From NCBI GenBank assembly GCA_025350665.1, contig JANXXJ010000220.1, positions 1-37,079 on the forward strand: DNA of 37,079 nucleotides, in the 5' to 3' direction. The notes under the pieces are model-generated. The model saw only the letters and a list, made by a program, of their open reading frames with translations. It was not told the origin of the DNA and searched no databases. A program made the translations under genes and the position numbers. Shown piece by piece: positions 16,172 through 25,111 of this stretch; position 1 is the first letter of the stretch, and each line of letters starts with the position of its first letter. This DNA comes from Gemmatimonadota bacterium (GTDB lineage: Bacteria > Gemmatimonadota > Gemmatimonadetes > Gemmatimonadales > GWC2-71-9).

Positions 16172-17192
16172 TCCAGGTCCGACCCGTCCGCATCAGACTG
16201 TCGAGGTCCTTCGGGCCGACGTTGGCGGCGGCTTTCATCTGGCCGAACACGGCGTCCTCAAAGCTTGGCGCCGGATTACAGTAGAGCACGCCGAGGACCT
16301 GCGGGAAATCCGGCGGGTGGAGCGACCCCAGGAGTGAGGCCAGGGCCCGGTTCCGCTCGTCGTGGACCAGGATGTCGGCGACTGATACCCCATTCTCCCC
16401 GATCGTGACGACCTCCAGTTCCAATTCGTTCGGTTTGAGCCGCAGGCCCTGGTTCTTTGCCTTCCCAAAGACCAGGGGTTTGCCGTGCTCGACCAGGAGC
16501 TGGCGGTCGGGCGCCACGCTCCGGTCCGTGAACTCATCGAATACGCCGTCGTTGTAGACCACGCAGTTCTGGAAGATCTCCACGAAACTGGTGCCGTGGT
16601 GGGCGTGGGCCCGCTTCAGCACGGTGACCAGGTGGGGTTGCTGGGTATCGACCGACCGGGCCACGAACCGGGCACCGGCGCCCAAGGCAAACAGCGTGGG
16701 AGACAGCGGCATGTCGACGGACCCGAGCGGCGTCGACGGGGAGCGGGTGCCCACGCGCGAGGTCGGGGAGTACTGGCCCTTGGTGAGTCCGTAGATCTCG
16801 TTGTTGAACAGCATCAGTTGCATGTTGACGTTGCGTCGCAGCACGTGCAGGAGATGGTTGCCGCCGATGGAGAGGCCGTCTCCGTCGCCGGTCACAAGCC
16901 AGACGTCGAGGTCGGGCTGGGCGAGCTTGAGCCCCGTGGCGACGGCGGGTGCCCGGCCGTGGATGGTGTGAAACCCGTAGGTGCTGATGTAGTACGGGAA
17001 ACGCGAGGAACAACCAATCCCGGAAACGAAGACCGTGTTCTCCTTGCGGGCCCCGACTTCGGCCAGGGTACGCTGCACGGCTTTGAGGATGGCGTAATCG
17101 CCGCAGCCGGGGCACCAACGCACTTCCTGATCCGACTCGAAGTCCGCGGCCGTGACCTTCTTTTCGGCGGGAGGCGGTGTGATGACAGTCAT
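16158..17192 (-). CDS. korB: 2-oxoacid:ferredoxin oxidoreductase beta subunit
   Basis: A 344-residue thiamine-diphosphate subunit of a 2-oxoacid:ferredoxin oxidoreductase, probably acting on 2-oxoglutarate. The TPP/Mg motif is TGDGDGLSIGGNH (101-113), followed by NNEIYGLTKGQ (130-140). Four cysteines in the right order, C27 and C30 (CPGC), C61 (GIGCSSR) and C210 (FQNC), should hold the single [4Fe-4S] cluster of two-subunit enzymes. It starts 1 nt after the alpha-subunit stop, so the pair is co-translated. These enzymes form acyl-CoA and reduce ferredoxin, or run in reverse for carboxylation. No ferredoxin gene is in the window. Confidence 0.93.
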   Translation of the reverse strand: MTVITPPPAEKKVTAADFESDQEVRWCPGCGDYAILKAVQRTLAEVGARKENTVFVSGIGCSSRFPYYISTYGFHTIHGRAPAVATGLKLAQPDLDVWLVTGDGDGLSIGGNHLLHVLRRNVNMQLMLFNNEIYGLTKGQYSPTSRVGTRSPSTPLGSVDMPLSPTLFALGAGARFVARSVDTQQPHLVTVLKRAHAHHGTSFVEIFQNCVVYNDGVFDEFTDRSVAPDRQLLVEHGKPLVFGKAKNQGLRLKPNELELEVVTIGENGVSVADILVHDERNRALASLLGSLHPPDFPQVLGVLYCNPAPSFEDAVFGQMKAAANVGPKDLDSLMRTGRTWTVGG

Positions 17193-17193
17193 T

Positions 17194-19062
17194 TCACTTC
17201 TCCAATCGGCTGCGGATCGCGGTCACGAGCTCGGCGATCTTGAACGGCTTGCCGGTCACTTTCGACAGTTTTTCCGCCGGGACGAGATACTCGGCCCGAA
17301 GCACCGATACCAGCTGGCCATTGTTCATCTCGGGTACCAGGACCCGGTCAAACCGGCGAAGCAGGTCGCCCAAGTTCCGCGGAAAGGGCTTGAGATACCG
17401 AATGTGGATCTGGGATACGTTGTGTCCTTCGGCCCGGAGGGCGCGAACAGCCTGATGGATCGGCCCATAGGTCGACCCCCAGCCAACGACAGCCATCTTG
17501 CCGTGGTCATCGCCCAGGGCCACCGCCTGAAGCGGGATGTCGTTGGCGATCCCGTCGATCTTGGCGGCTCGCGTATCCGTCATCTTCTGGTGGTTGGCGT
17601 CGTCGTAGGAGATGTGGCCGGTATCATAGTCCTTCTCGATCCCGCCAATCCGATGCTCCAGTCCAGGGGTGCCGGGGACGGCCCATACGCGACCCAGCGT
17701 TTTCGGATCTCGGAGATAGGGCTGGAAGCCCTCAGGCTCGGTCCGGAACGTGACCGGGAACTTGGGCAGCCTGGTCGCGTCCGGGATCAGCCAGGGTTCC
17801 GACGCGTTGGCCAGGTAGCCGTCGGTGAGCAGCAGGACGGGCGTCATGTACTTGGTGGCGATTCTCACGGCTTCCATGCCCACCTCGAAGCAATCCGAGG
17901 GTGTGGCGGTGGACAGGACCGGAAGCGGCGTGTCTCCGTTGCGGCCATAGACCGCCTGGTACAGATCGGACTGTTCGGTCTTGGTGGGCAGGCCGGTGGA
18001 CGGGCCGCCTCGCTGATTGTTGATGATGACCACCGGCAATTCGGTCATCACGGCCAACCCGATTGCCTCGGTCTTGAGGGCGATGCCGGGCCCCGAACTC
18101 GACGTGATCCCGAGGGCTCCGCCGTAGGCCGCCCCGATCGCCGCGCACATGGCCGCGATCTCGTCCTCGGCCTGGAACGTCACGATCCCGAACTGCTTCA
18201 ACCCTGCCAAGGTGTGCAGCACGGGAGACGAGGGTGTGATGGGGTAGGACGCCATGACAACCCGGGGGAGTGCCGCGGCCTGGGCTCCGGCCACCAGGCC
18301 CCACACCAGCGATTCCGTGCCGGTAACGGTCCGGTAGGTACCCGGCGCGACGGACGCCGGGGCGACGCTGTAGGATGGGGCCGCGAGTTCGGCGGTCTCG
18401 CCAAAAGCATGGCCGGCGTTCATCGCCGCCACGTTCGCCTTGGCGATTTCCGGCTTCTTGGCAAATTTCTTCAGGAGCCATTCGACCGTGGCATGTCGAT
18501 CACGGCCGTACATCCACAACATGAGTCCCAAGGTCCACATGTTCCGGGAACGAACCGCCTCCTTGGTACCCAGGTCAAATCCCTTCACAGCCTCGGCGTT
18601 CAGTTTGGTGACGTCGAGCTTGAGGACCCGGTACTCCGACAGCGCGTTGTTCTCGAGCGGGTTTTCGACGTAGCCGGCCTTGGTCAGGTTGCGGGCCGTG
18701 AAGGCGCCGAGATCGCAGACCAGCACGCCGCCCGGCTTCAGGTCCTTGAGGTTGACCTTGAGGGCCGCCGGGTTCATGGCGATCAGCGCATCGAGATCGT
18801 CCCCTGCGGTCATGACCTCGCCGGCGCCGAAGTGGATCTGAAAGGCGGAGACGCCGAAGGTCGTTCCGGCGGGCGCCCGAATCTCGGCGGGATAGTCCGG
18901 GAAGGTCGAGAGGTCGTTACCGGCGAGTGCCGTCTCGGCCATGAATTCGGAGCCGGTGATCTGCATTCCGTCGCCGGAATCGCCGGCGAACCGGATGACG
19001 ACGAAGTCGCGGGGAACGCGGGCCGTCGGGGTTTGAGTTGGTGCGGACATGGGTGCCACCAT
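17194..19062 (-). CDS. korA: 2-oxoacid:ferredoxin oxidoreductase alpha subunit (gamma-alpha fusion)
   Basis: A 622-residue subunit combining an N-terminal gamma domain (about 18-215, with FAGDSGDGMQITGSEF at 25-40) and a C-terminal alpha part starting near 245. The alpha part has YPITPSSP (273-280), which contacts substrate and TPP, and ITSSSGPGIALKTEAIGLA and NNQRGGPSTGLPTKTEQSDL, as in KorA proteins. There are no extra ferredoxin-like domains, so the enzyme is the simple two-subunit type. A second ATG at 19050, with GGTGG upstream, is an alternative start. It is preceded by a 53-nt gap after the potassium-channel gene, the longest gap but one in this minus-strand run, so it could have its own promoter; I see no clear one. 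Confidence 0.93.
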   Translation of the reverse strand: MVAPMSAPTQTPTARVPRDFVVIRFAGDSGDGMQITGSEFMAETALAGNDLSTFPDYPAEIRAPAGTTFGVSAFQIHFGAGEVMTAGDDLDALIAMNPAALKVNLKDLKPGGVLVCDLGAFTARNLTKAGYVENPLENNALSEYRVLKLDVTKLNAEAVKGFDLGTKEAVRSRNMWTLGLMLWMYGRDRHATVEWLLKKFAKKPEIAKANVAAMNAGHAFGETAELAAPSYSVAPASVAPGTYRTVTGTESLVWGLVAGAQAAALPRVVMASYPITPSSPVLHTLAGLKQFGIVTFQAEDEIAAMCAAIGAAYGGALGITSSSGPGIALKTEAIGLAVMTELPVVIINNQRGGPSTGLPTKTEQSDLYQAVYGRNGDTPLPVLSTATPSDCFEVGMEAVRIATKYMTPVLLLTDGYLANASEPWLIPDATRLPKFPVTFRTEPEGFQPYLRDPKTLGRVWAVPGTPGLEHRIGGIEKDYDTGHISYDDANHQKMTDTRAAKIDGIANDIPLQAVALGDDHGKMAVVGWGSTYGPIHQAVRALRAEGHNVSQIHIRYLKPFPRNLGDLLRRFDRVLVPEMNNGQLVSVLRAEYLVPAEKLSKVTGKPFKIAELVTAIRSRLEK

Positions 19063-19115
19063 TCAGCCGAAGAGTTCATCCCAAAGGTATTGCCGGTCCG
19101 GCGGTTTTGCTCGGG

Positions 19116-20069
19116 TCAGACCGGTGCCGGCTCGGTTTCGCTGAGTCGGCTGACATCGACCTGGGCCACGGCCCCGATCTCGTCATACTCCAAGATATTC
19201 GTGAACCGGGCTCCCCAGACAATCTCCGGGCCGGCGTAGGAAGTGCGGGTGTGAACGGTCTGGGAAAAAACCTCTTCCGTTGCCGTCAGCAGGACGTAGA
19301 GTTCGGGGCTCTGCGTCGCCAGTGCGATGTCATCGAGCCCGGCCAGAGGGCTGGCATCGTCGATGGGATGAACGACGGTCCAGCTGGTGGGCATGAAGTC
19401 GACACTGCGGCGCTCCAGTGACAACTGGGTGAAACTGCGGGTGCCGTCCGGGCGCACCAAGGCGAGATTCACCACGACGTGAACCTGAATGAGCTCATTT
19501 CTGCGGGTGTTGGCAAGCCGAAACATGAGCCCGGCCCGCCCCCGGTATGGCGCGATCACGGCCGTGTCGCTGAATACGATCCCCGCCTTGGGGCGGGAGA
19601 CCCTGGCAAAGGCGAGTCCAGCCAGAATCGCGGCGCCAATCAACCCGACCAACGCCTCGGCTGCGTCGACGATGTTGGCACCGGTTGAACGAGGTACGAT
19701 GTTGCCGTAACCGATCGTAGTGAAGGTATGCACGCTGAAGAAGAACGCCTCGGCCAGTCGGTCCGGAACGGAGGCGGCCGTCGCTCCCTGGAGCGCCCCG
19801 GGTCCGAGGGCAACGTAGGCGACCGCAAACAGGCCATTCACTGCGATGAACACGAGGGCGACCCAGAGCAGGAAATGGGGCCAGCTCGTCGTGATCAAAT
19901 AGTGATAGAGGCCGAACGACTCAGCGAAGCCAAGTCCGACTCGCCGGGGCGTAAAGCTTCCGTCTCGCCGAAGCAGGCGCCTGCGCCCGCCTCGCGACAA
20001 GGCCCCACCGAAGCCGAGGTCCTTCGGCGGCGTTTCCGCAGCTGCAGTCTCCCGCTCGGGCTCGGTCAC
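19116..20069 (-). CDS. KirBac-type inward-rectifier potassium channel
   Basis: A 317-residue bacterial Kir channel. An N-terminal slide-helix region (about 48-62) leads to an outer helix (about 64-90), a pore helix and the filter TTIGYG (117-122), then an inner helix (about 132-155). A C-terminal immunoglobulin-like cytoplasmic domain (about 160-300) contains FRLANTRRNELIQVHVVV and other Kir-typical strands, ending in a segment with WGARFTNILEYDE. The architecture and length match KirBac1/3 proteins, which are gated by lipids and other cytoplasmic signals. The start is GTG at 20069, 3 nt after the DinB-like gene stop, so the two are co-transcribed. The first 45 residues are basic and likely disordered. 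Confidence 0.92.
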   Translation of the reverse strand: MTEPERETAAAETPPKDLGFGGALSRGGRRRLLRRDGSFTPRRVGLGFAESFGLYHYLITTSWPHFLLWVALVFIAVNGLFAVAYVALGPGALQGATAASVPDRLAEAFFFSVHTFTTIGYGNIVPRSTGANIVDAAEALVGLIGAAILAGLAFARVSRPKAGIVFSDTAVIAPYRGRAGLMFRLANTRRNELIQVHVVVNLALVRPDGTRSFTQLSLERRSVDFMPTSWTVVHPIDDASPLAGLDDIALATQSPELYVLLTATEEVFSQTVHTRTSYAGPEIVWGARFTNILEYDEIGAVAQVDVSRLSETEPAPV

Positions 20070-20072
20070 AAG

Positions 20073-20597
20073 TCAGAGGTAGCGGTCGCGCAGGACGCCG
20101 AGGTGGTGCGCCATGTGGCCGAGGACCACATACGCAAGGCCGCGGACCGACACGTCGTAGCCGCTGGCCTGGCCCTTCCGGGCGGTGGCCTCCCGGGGCA
20201 AACCGGTGAATAGCGCGATCGATGCCTTCCGGACCGCCACCCATTCATCGAGCAGGCTGGCCAGGGACCGATCGTTGAACCGAGCCGGTGGTACCCAGGC
20301 ATTCTCATCGAACCCGGGGAGCGGGGTGGGGTCGGCCCTGGCGATGCGCATGGCCCGGTAGGTAAAGACGCGTTCGGCGTCACTGATGTGGCCGATCACT
20401 TCCTTGATGGTCCACTTCCCGGGGGCATAGGCCGTCGCCGCTTTGGCTTCGGTGACCGACCGGAGCGTGGCCTCCGCCTCCGCGAGTTGTCCGGCGTACA
20501 GGGTCAACAGGTTTCCGGCCGGTACTTTGTCGACGTAGAGGCTCTGGTAGGGGGGGTATTCACCTGGCCCCGGCCGATCGTATTCCGGAATGGTCAT
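20073..20597 (-). CDS. DinB-fold metal-binding protein
   Basis: A 174-residue DinB-like four-helix protein (DinB_2 type). The metal triad is H70 in EVIGHISDAER and H161 and H165 in GHMAHHLGVL; the KWTIKEVIGH motif is typical. Family members include thiol-dependent transferases and many of unknown function; DNA damage involvement is not implied by the name. It overlaps the serine hydrolase stop by 4 nt (ATGA) and is followed after 3 nt by the channel gene. I find no signal peptide, so it is cytoplasmic. Confidence 0.88.
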   Translation of the reverse strand: MTIPEYDRPGPGEYPPYQSLYVDKVPAGNLLTLYAGQLAEAEATLRSVTEAKAATAYAPGKWTIKEVIGHISDAERVFTYRAMRIARADPTPLPGFDENAWVPPARFNDRSLASLLDEWVAVRKASIALFTGLPREATARKGQASGYDVSVRGLAYVVLGHMAHHLGVLRDRYL

Positions 20598-22258
20598 CGT
20601 GACTGTCTCGCAAAGCGGAGGTTTTTTACCCGGCCGGCGAAGAGCAGGAAGCCATCGATCCGGCCCTTCGTCCGGGTGAAACGCACGGCGGCCCCACCGG
20701 GGACCACAAACGAGTCCGGCCCGGTTCGGGTCGCCGTCACGGGCTCGTGCTCGCCGATCTGGACCATGAGGTCGGTGCTGGCGGACCTCACTCGATAGGT
20801 GACATCGAGCTCGTCGCTGCGGTAGTCCGCGACGAATCCGGCCAGCTCTTCCGGCCGAGACGGCAGGACGGCCACGGGGTCGTAGGCGGTCGAGTCCCCG
20901 TCGACGACCACGGTCAGCCGGCTGACTCGATCCCCGGTTCGGAGGAACACGAGGTCCGCGTTGATGTCGGTGGCGCGAAAATGATCCCGGGTGACGGCGG
21001 TCAGCGCGAAGGGGGCTCCGAGGTCAACGACGAGGCGGCCATCCTTCTCACCGATGGTCAGCACCTCCTCAGTCGCCGAGGCCCGGTAGCGACCGAGGAG
21101 CGGCGCGACCGGGCCTGTTTCGACGTTGGCAAGCGACGGCGAGGTTGCCGCGGAGGCGATCGGTTTCAGGCCGAGGTAGATGTCCGCAACCTGATGGCCC
21201 AGAGCGATCGGATTGGCGTTGGCGACGTTGCAGAGGATGGCGAGGGATAGCCGGCGATCCGGCCAGCGGGCGAGGTAGGTACGATACCCGCCGGTGGCCC
21301 CGCTATGGGAGATCTCCCGCTCACCGCGGTAGCTCGTGACGATCAATCCAAGCCCGTAGTCGATGGTGCGACCGCTGTTGAGCCGGCCGCGCCGCTGCAT
21401 GGTGTCGGCCCAGGCCGCTCCGCCGACCTTGGGCTGCTCGAGGTTGGCATTCCATTTGAGGAGATCGCCTACGGTCGTGAGCAGGCCACCGGCGCCGTAG
21501 ACGCTCATGAAGGGCATGTCCACCCGAAGGCCGCCTTCGGCAGCGGGGCTGTAGGCGGTGGCCCGTCCGGGTACGACGCGATTCCAGTCGTCCCGCCATT
21601 GGGTGTGGTCCATCCCCAGCGGCCGGAAGAAGACTTCCCTCGAAAACTGCGAAAGCGGGATGCCGGACACCCGCTTGACGATCTCGCTTAGCAGGAGAAA
21701 GCCGCTGTTGCTGTAGAGGTACCGGTCGTTCGGCGCGAAGTTGAGTTGCCGTTGCCGATAGACCATCCGGAGCGCCTGGGGCATGGTGAACAGGGACGTA
21801 CCCGGTTCATTGCCAGCCAGGGCAAAAAGCGTCCACATGTCTCGCACGCCGCTGGTGTGGTGCAGGAGCATGCGGATGGTGACCGGGCTGCCGTAGTCGG
21901 GCAGTTCCGGGAGGTATTTTCGGACCGGGTCGTCCAGATCGAGCTTCCCCTGCAGGGCCAGGTGCACGATGGCTGCGGCCGTGAACTGCTTGGCGACCGA
22001 TCCGGATTCGAGGACCGTGGATTCCGTCAGTGGGGTCCGCGACTCGAGGCTGGCCATGCCGTAGCCCCGGCGAATGAGCGGGGCGGCGTCCCGGTCGACT
22101 CCGAGCGTGCAGCCCGGTGCATCGGCCCGATTCAACCCGCCAAAGACCCGGTCCACCAGGACGGACGTGTCTGACGGGGCCTGGCCGTGGGCGGGTGCCG
22201 TCACCAGCGCCACGAGTGCGGCGCCGACAAATCCGCTTCGAATCTGATGTCGTATCAA
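20594..22258 (-). CDS. Serine beta-lactamase-like hydrolase (class C/PBP4* type), exported
   Basis: A 554-residue exported serine hydrolase. The catalytic SVAK (S87, K90) lies in VLESGSVAKQFTAAA, the second motif is YSN (182-184) in RYLYSNSGFLLLSE, and the third is HSG in EISHSGATGGY. The beta-lactamase-like domain ends near 360 and a C-terminal beta-rich domain of about 180 residues follows. Such proteins are esterases, D-aminopeptidases or peptidases more often than true beta-lactamases. The start is TTG at 22258: AGGAGG at 22265-22270 is 6 nt before it and it opens directly into a signal peptide (MIRHQIRSGFVGAALVALVT). A GTG at 22321 overlapping the M16 stop would give an odd 21-residue leader. 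Confidence 0.85.
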   Translation of the reverse strand: MIRHQIRSGFVGAALVALVTAPAHGQAPSDTSVLVDRVFGGLNRADAPGCTLGVDRDAAPLIRRGYGMASLESRTPLTESTVLESGSVAKQFTAAAIVHLALQGKLDLDDPVRKYLPELPDYGSPVTIRMLLHHTSGVRDMWTLFALAGNEPGTSLFTMPQALRMVYRQRQLNFAPNDRYLYSNSGFLLLSEIVKRVSGIPLSQFSREVFFRPLGMDHTQWRDDWNRVVPGRATAYSPAAEGGLRVDMPFMSVYGAGGLLTTVGDLLKWNANLEQPKVGGAAWADTMQRRGRLNSGRTIDYGLGLIVTSYRGEREISHSGATGGYRTYLARWPDRRLSLAILCNVANANPIALGHQVADIYLGLKPIASAATSPSLANVETGPVAPLLGRYRASATEEVLTIGEKDGRLVVDLGAPFALTAVTRDHFRATDINADLVFLRTGDRVSRLTVVVDGDSTAYDPVAVLPSRPEELAGFVADYRSDELDVTYRVRSASTDLMVQIGEHEPVTATRTGPDSFVVPGGAAVRFTRTKGRIDGFLLFAGRVKNLRFARQSR

Positions 22259-22264
22259 GGGCAA

Positions 22265-22270
22265 CCTCCT
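22265..22270 (-). promoter_or_regulatory. Perfect Shine-Dalgarno site deciding a TTG start
   Basis: Read on the minus strand this is AGGAGG, followed by TTGCCC and then the TTG at 22258. The ideal 6-nt spacing fixes the start of the serine hydrolase gene at a rare initiation codon. Confidence 0.75.
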
Positions 22271-22295
22271 CGCTGTTTCGGGCAAGATATCAGGA

Positions 22296-22311
22296 TCCCG
22301 AACGACCGGGA
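22296..22311 (-). terminator. Small hairpin after the M16 stop, possible terminator or attenuator
   Basis: TCCCG-AACGAC-CGGGA (read on the plus strand) gives a 5-bp stem with a 6-nt loop just past the M16 gene stop on the minus strand. It may uncouple the serine hydrolase gene from M16. No T-tract is present. Confidence 0.25.
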
Positions 22312-22317
22312 GCCTCG

Positions 22318-25107
22318 TCACGGATTGGGCTTTGCCTCAGGCAGGAGGGTGACCCGGACGAAGCGACCGGGATCGAGGTACCGGCCGGCCGCCGCCTTGA
22401 TCCGATCCACGGTGATCGTGCTCACCAGATCGTCGATCTTGAGAAACTCGGCCGCATTTCCGCCAAACTGCTCGAACGCGCTCAACTGCCCGAGCCAGAA
22501 ACTGTTCTCCCGAAGATCGGTTTCGTGGCTTCGAACGGTAGTTTCCCGGATCTTGGCCAGGTCCTTTTCCGTGGGTCCGAATCGTCGGAGGGAATCGATT
22601 TCCGCAAACACGACCCGAACGAGCTCGCCGACCCGGTCCGGCGCCGAGCCGAAGTCGATCGTCACGGAATATTCGTGGCGCGGCACTCGTGACGCACCGC
22701 CATTCACGGAGACGCTGTAGGTTCCGCCCAGTTCCTCCCGGAGCTGTTCCCGCAGCTTGATCTCGAGAATGTCGGCCAGCGTGCGCAACGCAAACCGCTC
22801 AGATCGGTCGTCCGACATTGGCCCGGAGAATACCAGCTCGGTCTGGCTTTTCGGCTCGAGGCCCTTGTGGACCTCCCGCTCGACCACGCCGGCGGGGGCT
22901 TCCATGCCGATGTCGCGCCAGGTCTCGGTCCGGCCGGTCTTCGGCAGATTGCCGAGGTACTGCTCGACCAACGGCTTCAGAGTGTCGAGGGACACCGCTC
23001 CCACGATCAGAAACGTGAAATCGCCCGCGTTGGCGAACCGGTCGCGGTACACCGCGAGCGACCGGCCGAGATCGAACGAATCCACGATGGCGGCCGAGAT
23101 CGGCCGGCTCCTGGGGTGGTGCTGAGTGAGGGTTACGGTCAGCGTGTCCCGGAACGCGGTGGCCGGATTGGCACTCCGGTTGGCCAGGGAGGCCCGGGCG
23201 TTGCTCTTGAACGCCTCGAACGCCTCCGGATCGGCCCGCGGAGCGGTGAACTGGAGGTAGACGAGCTGGAACAGGGTTTCGAGGTCCTTGGGCGAAGCCT
23301 GACCGCGGAACCCTTCCTGGTAGGTCCCGATGAATGGGGAGACGTACACGGCTTTCCCCGTCAGCTTCTTCTGGAGCTCAACCGCGCTGAAGGTTCCGAC
23401 GCCACCGAGCCCGGCCAGCTGGGTGGCGAACGCGGCGGCGGCATACAAGCTGTCGGGCTCGACGGACGTGCCACCCGGACTGAACGCGGCCAGGAGTACT
23501 TCGTCCGCCTTGAAATCGGTCGCCTTGACCACGACGCGAACCCCATTGGCCAGCGTCCAGCGGGTAACGCCGAGGACGGAGTCACGGGTCTCCGTCACGA
23601 TCGACCGGGGCACCAGGGCCTCGGCGATCAACGGCGCATTGGATACGTCGTCGTGATAGGGCGAAACGTCGGTCCGCTTCACCCGATCGAAGGTGCTGAG
23701 CAAACGGGGGGCATCGGGCGGAGCCAGGTTCGCCTTCCGCGGCGCATTGACCAGCAGGACGCGATCCTTGAGCCCAAGCCAGGCCCGGGCGGCAGCGTTC
23801 ACCTCGTCCAACTGAACGGTCGGGAGCAGAGTCTTGATGAGATCAAATTCCAACGCGATTCCCGGCGCCGGCTGGCCAGTGAGGACCAGTTGAACATATT
23901 CCTCGACCAGACTGCCGGACTCGGTCTTGTCCCGTTCCGCGTAGGCCTGCTCGTAACTCCTGACCAGGTCGACTTTGGTCCGGGCCAGTTCGGTGGCGGT
24001 GAACCCATGGCGTTCGATCCGTTCGACCTCGGTCATGACGGCCTCGATGCCCCGGTCCAGCCCGGTGTCCGCCACCGCTCCCCCGAGCGAGAATGACGAA
24101 TTCCCCCGAACCAGACGGCCTTCACCGCCGCCGGCGCCGATGAACGGTGGGTTGGCTTTATGAGTCAACTCGTAGAGGCGCTGATTCAACATCTGGGCAT
24201 ACAACTCACCAACCAGCGAGCGTCGATACGCAGCCATCGAAGGGTCGACGCGGCCAGGCTTGATGTAATACACGGAAAAGCCGGTACCGGTGGCCTCGGG
24301 GTCGGTCGCGATCGCTACGGCCGTGGAATCCCGGGCGGGGACGGCGTAGGCGGGTCGTGGCCGTCTGGCGGGCCGCGGCGGAATCCGTCCGAAACGGGTT
24401 CGGATCATCTTGGTCATCGAGGCCAAGTCGAAGTCACCGACCGCAACCACGGCCATGAGATCGGGCCGGTACCAGTCGCGATAGAAGCGGGTCAGGGCCG
24501 TGGGAGCGAACGTCTCAAGGGATTCCCTGGTTCCGATCGGCACCCGTTCCGCGTAGCGCGACCCGCGGAACAACACGGGGAATTGGGACTTGAACATCCG
24601 GTTCGACGCTCCCTGGCCGAGTCGCCATTCCTCGATGACGACTCCACGCTCCTTGCGGATTTCGGAGGTGTCGAAGCTGACGCCCCGAGCCCAATCCTCG
24701 AGAATCTGCAGCCCGGTGTCGAGCAGTTTTGCCGTGTCGGTTGGAACCTGGAGTTGGTAGATGGTTTCGTCGAACGACGTGCTGGCGTTCAGGTCGGCAC
24801 CGAACCGCATTCCGATTCCCTCGATGTAGTCGACCAGCGCCTGTTTCCTGAAGTGGGTCGTGCCGTTGAAGGCCATATGCTCGACGAAGTGGGCCAGGCC
24901 GTGCTGGTCCTCGTCTTCCAGGATCGAGCCGGCGTTCACCACCAGTCGCAGTTCCGCGCGTTTGGCGGGCCGGGCATTGTGCCGGATGAAGTAGCGAAGT
25001 CCGTTCGGAAGCTTCCCGCTCACCACCGCCGGGTCCAGGGGCATGGGGCGGCTCGGCTGGGGGGTCTGGGCCTGGAGCAGGGCAAGTACCGACAGCAGAA
25101 TGACCAT
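22318..25107 (-). CDS. M16-family zinc metallopeptidase (pitrilysin-like), exported
   Basis: A 929-residue double M16 peptidase. The inverted zinc motif HFVEH (H73, E76, H77) is intact within GLAHFVEHMAFNGT, and the third ligand is a glutamate near 153 in RKERGVVIEEW. The N-terminal active half (to about 460) is followed by a second half lacking HxxEH, which by family precedent is structural; the linker contains RSIVTETRDSVLGVTRWTLAN. A very short signal peptide (1-14) suggests export; similar proteins are periplasmic and degrade small peptides. The start ATG at 25107 is 4 nt after the stop of the 72-residue gene. A small hairpin follows its stop. Confidence 0.92.
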   Translation of the reverse strand: MVILLSVLALLQAQTPQPSRPMPLDPAVVSGKLPNGLRYFIRHNARPAKRAELRLVVNAGSILEDEDQHGLAHFVEHMAFNGTTHFRKQALVDYIEGIGMRFGADLNASTSFDETIYQLQVPTDTAKLLDTGLQILEDWARGVSFDTSEIRKERGVVIEEWRLGQGASNRMFKSQFPVLFRGSRYAERVPIGTRESLETFAPTALTRFYRDWYRPDLMAVVAVGDFDLASMTKMIRTRFGRIPPRPARRPRPAYAVPARDSTAVAIATDPEATGTGFSVYYIKPGRVDPSMAAYRRSLVGELYAQMLNQRLYELTHKANPPFIGAGGGEGRLVRGNSSFSLGGAVADTGLDRGIEAVMTEVERIERHGFTATELARTKVDLVRSYEQAYAERDKTESGSLVEEYVQLVLTGQPAPGIALEFDLIKTLLPTVQLDEVNAAARAWLGLKDRVLLVNAPRKANLAPPDAPRLLSTFDRVKRTDVSPYHDDVSNAPLIAEALVPRSIVTETRDSVLGVTRWTLANGVRVVVKATDFKADEVLLAAFSPGGTSVEPDSLYAAAAFATQLAGLGGVGTFSAVELQKKLTGKAVYVSPFIGTYQEGFRGQASPKDLETLFQLVYLQFTAPRADPEAFEAFKSNARASLANRSANPATAFRDTLTVTLTQHHPRSRPISAAIVDSFDLGRSLAVYRDRFANAGDFTFLIVGAVSLDTLKPLVEQYLGNLPKTGRTETWRDIGMEAPAGVVEREVHKGLEPKSQTELVFSGPMSDDRSERFALRTLADILEIKLREQLREELGGTYSVSVNGGASRVPRHEYSVTIDFGSAPDRVGELVRVVFAEIDSLRRFGPTEKDLAKIRETTVRSHETDLRENSFWLGQLSAFEQFGGNAAEFLKIDDLVSTITVDRIKAAAGRYLDPGRFVRVTLLPEAKPNP

Positions 25108-25111
25108 GGTC

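Noticed and set aside
19091-19108. GCCGGTCCGGC followed by TTTT, looking like a rho-independent terminator
   Set aside because: The T-run follows the repeat only on the plus strand, where no gene ends; on the minus strand, where the genes lie, there is no T-tract, and the loop would be a single base.
17152-19239. Long open frame of 695 codons on the plus strand
   Set aside because: It lies fully antisense to korA, whose protein has unmistakable family motifs. The frame is open only because of high GC content in third positions, and its translation is low-complexity with no recognisable domain.
20594-22258. Serine hydrolase as an antibiotic-resistance beta-lactamase
   Set aside because: The SVAK/YSN/HSG motifs are shared by esterases and D-aminopeptidases, the protein is much longer than class C enzymes, and the context gives no support for a resistance role.
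22867-24096. Open frame of 409 codons on the plus strand
   Set aside because: Antisense to the M16 peptidase gene with no ribosome-binding site and no domain.
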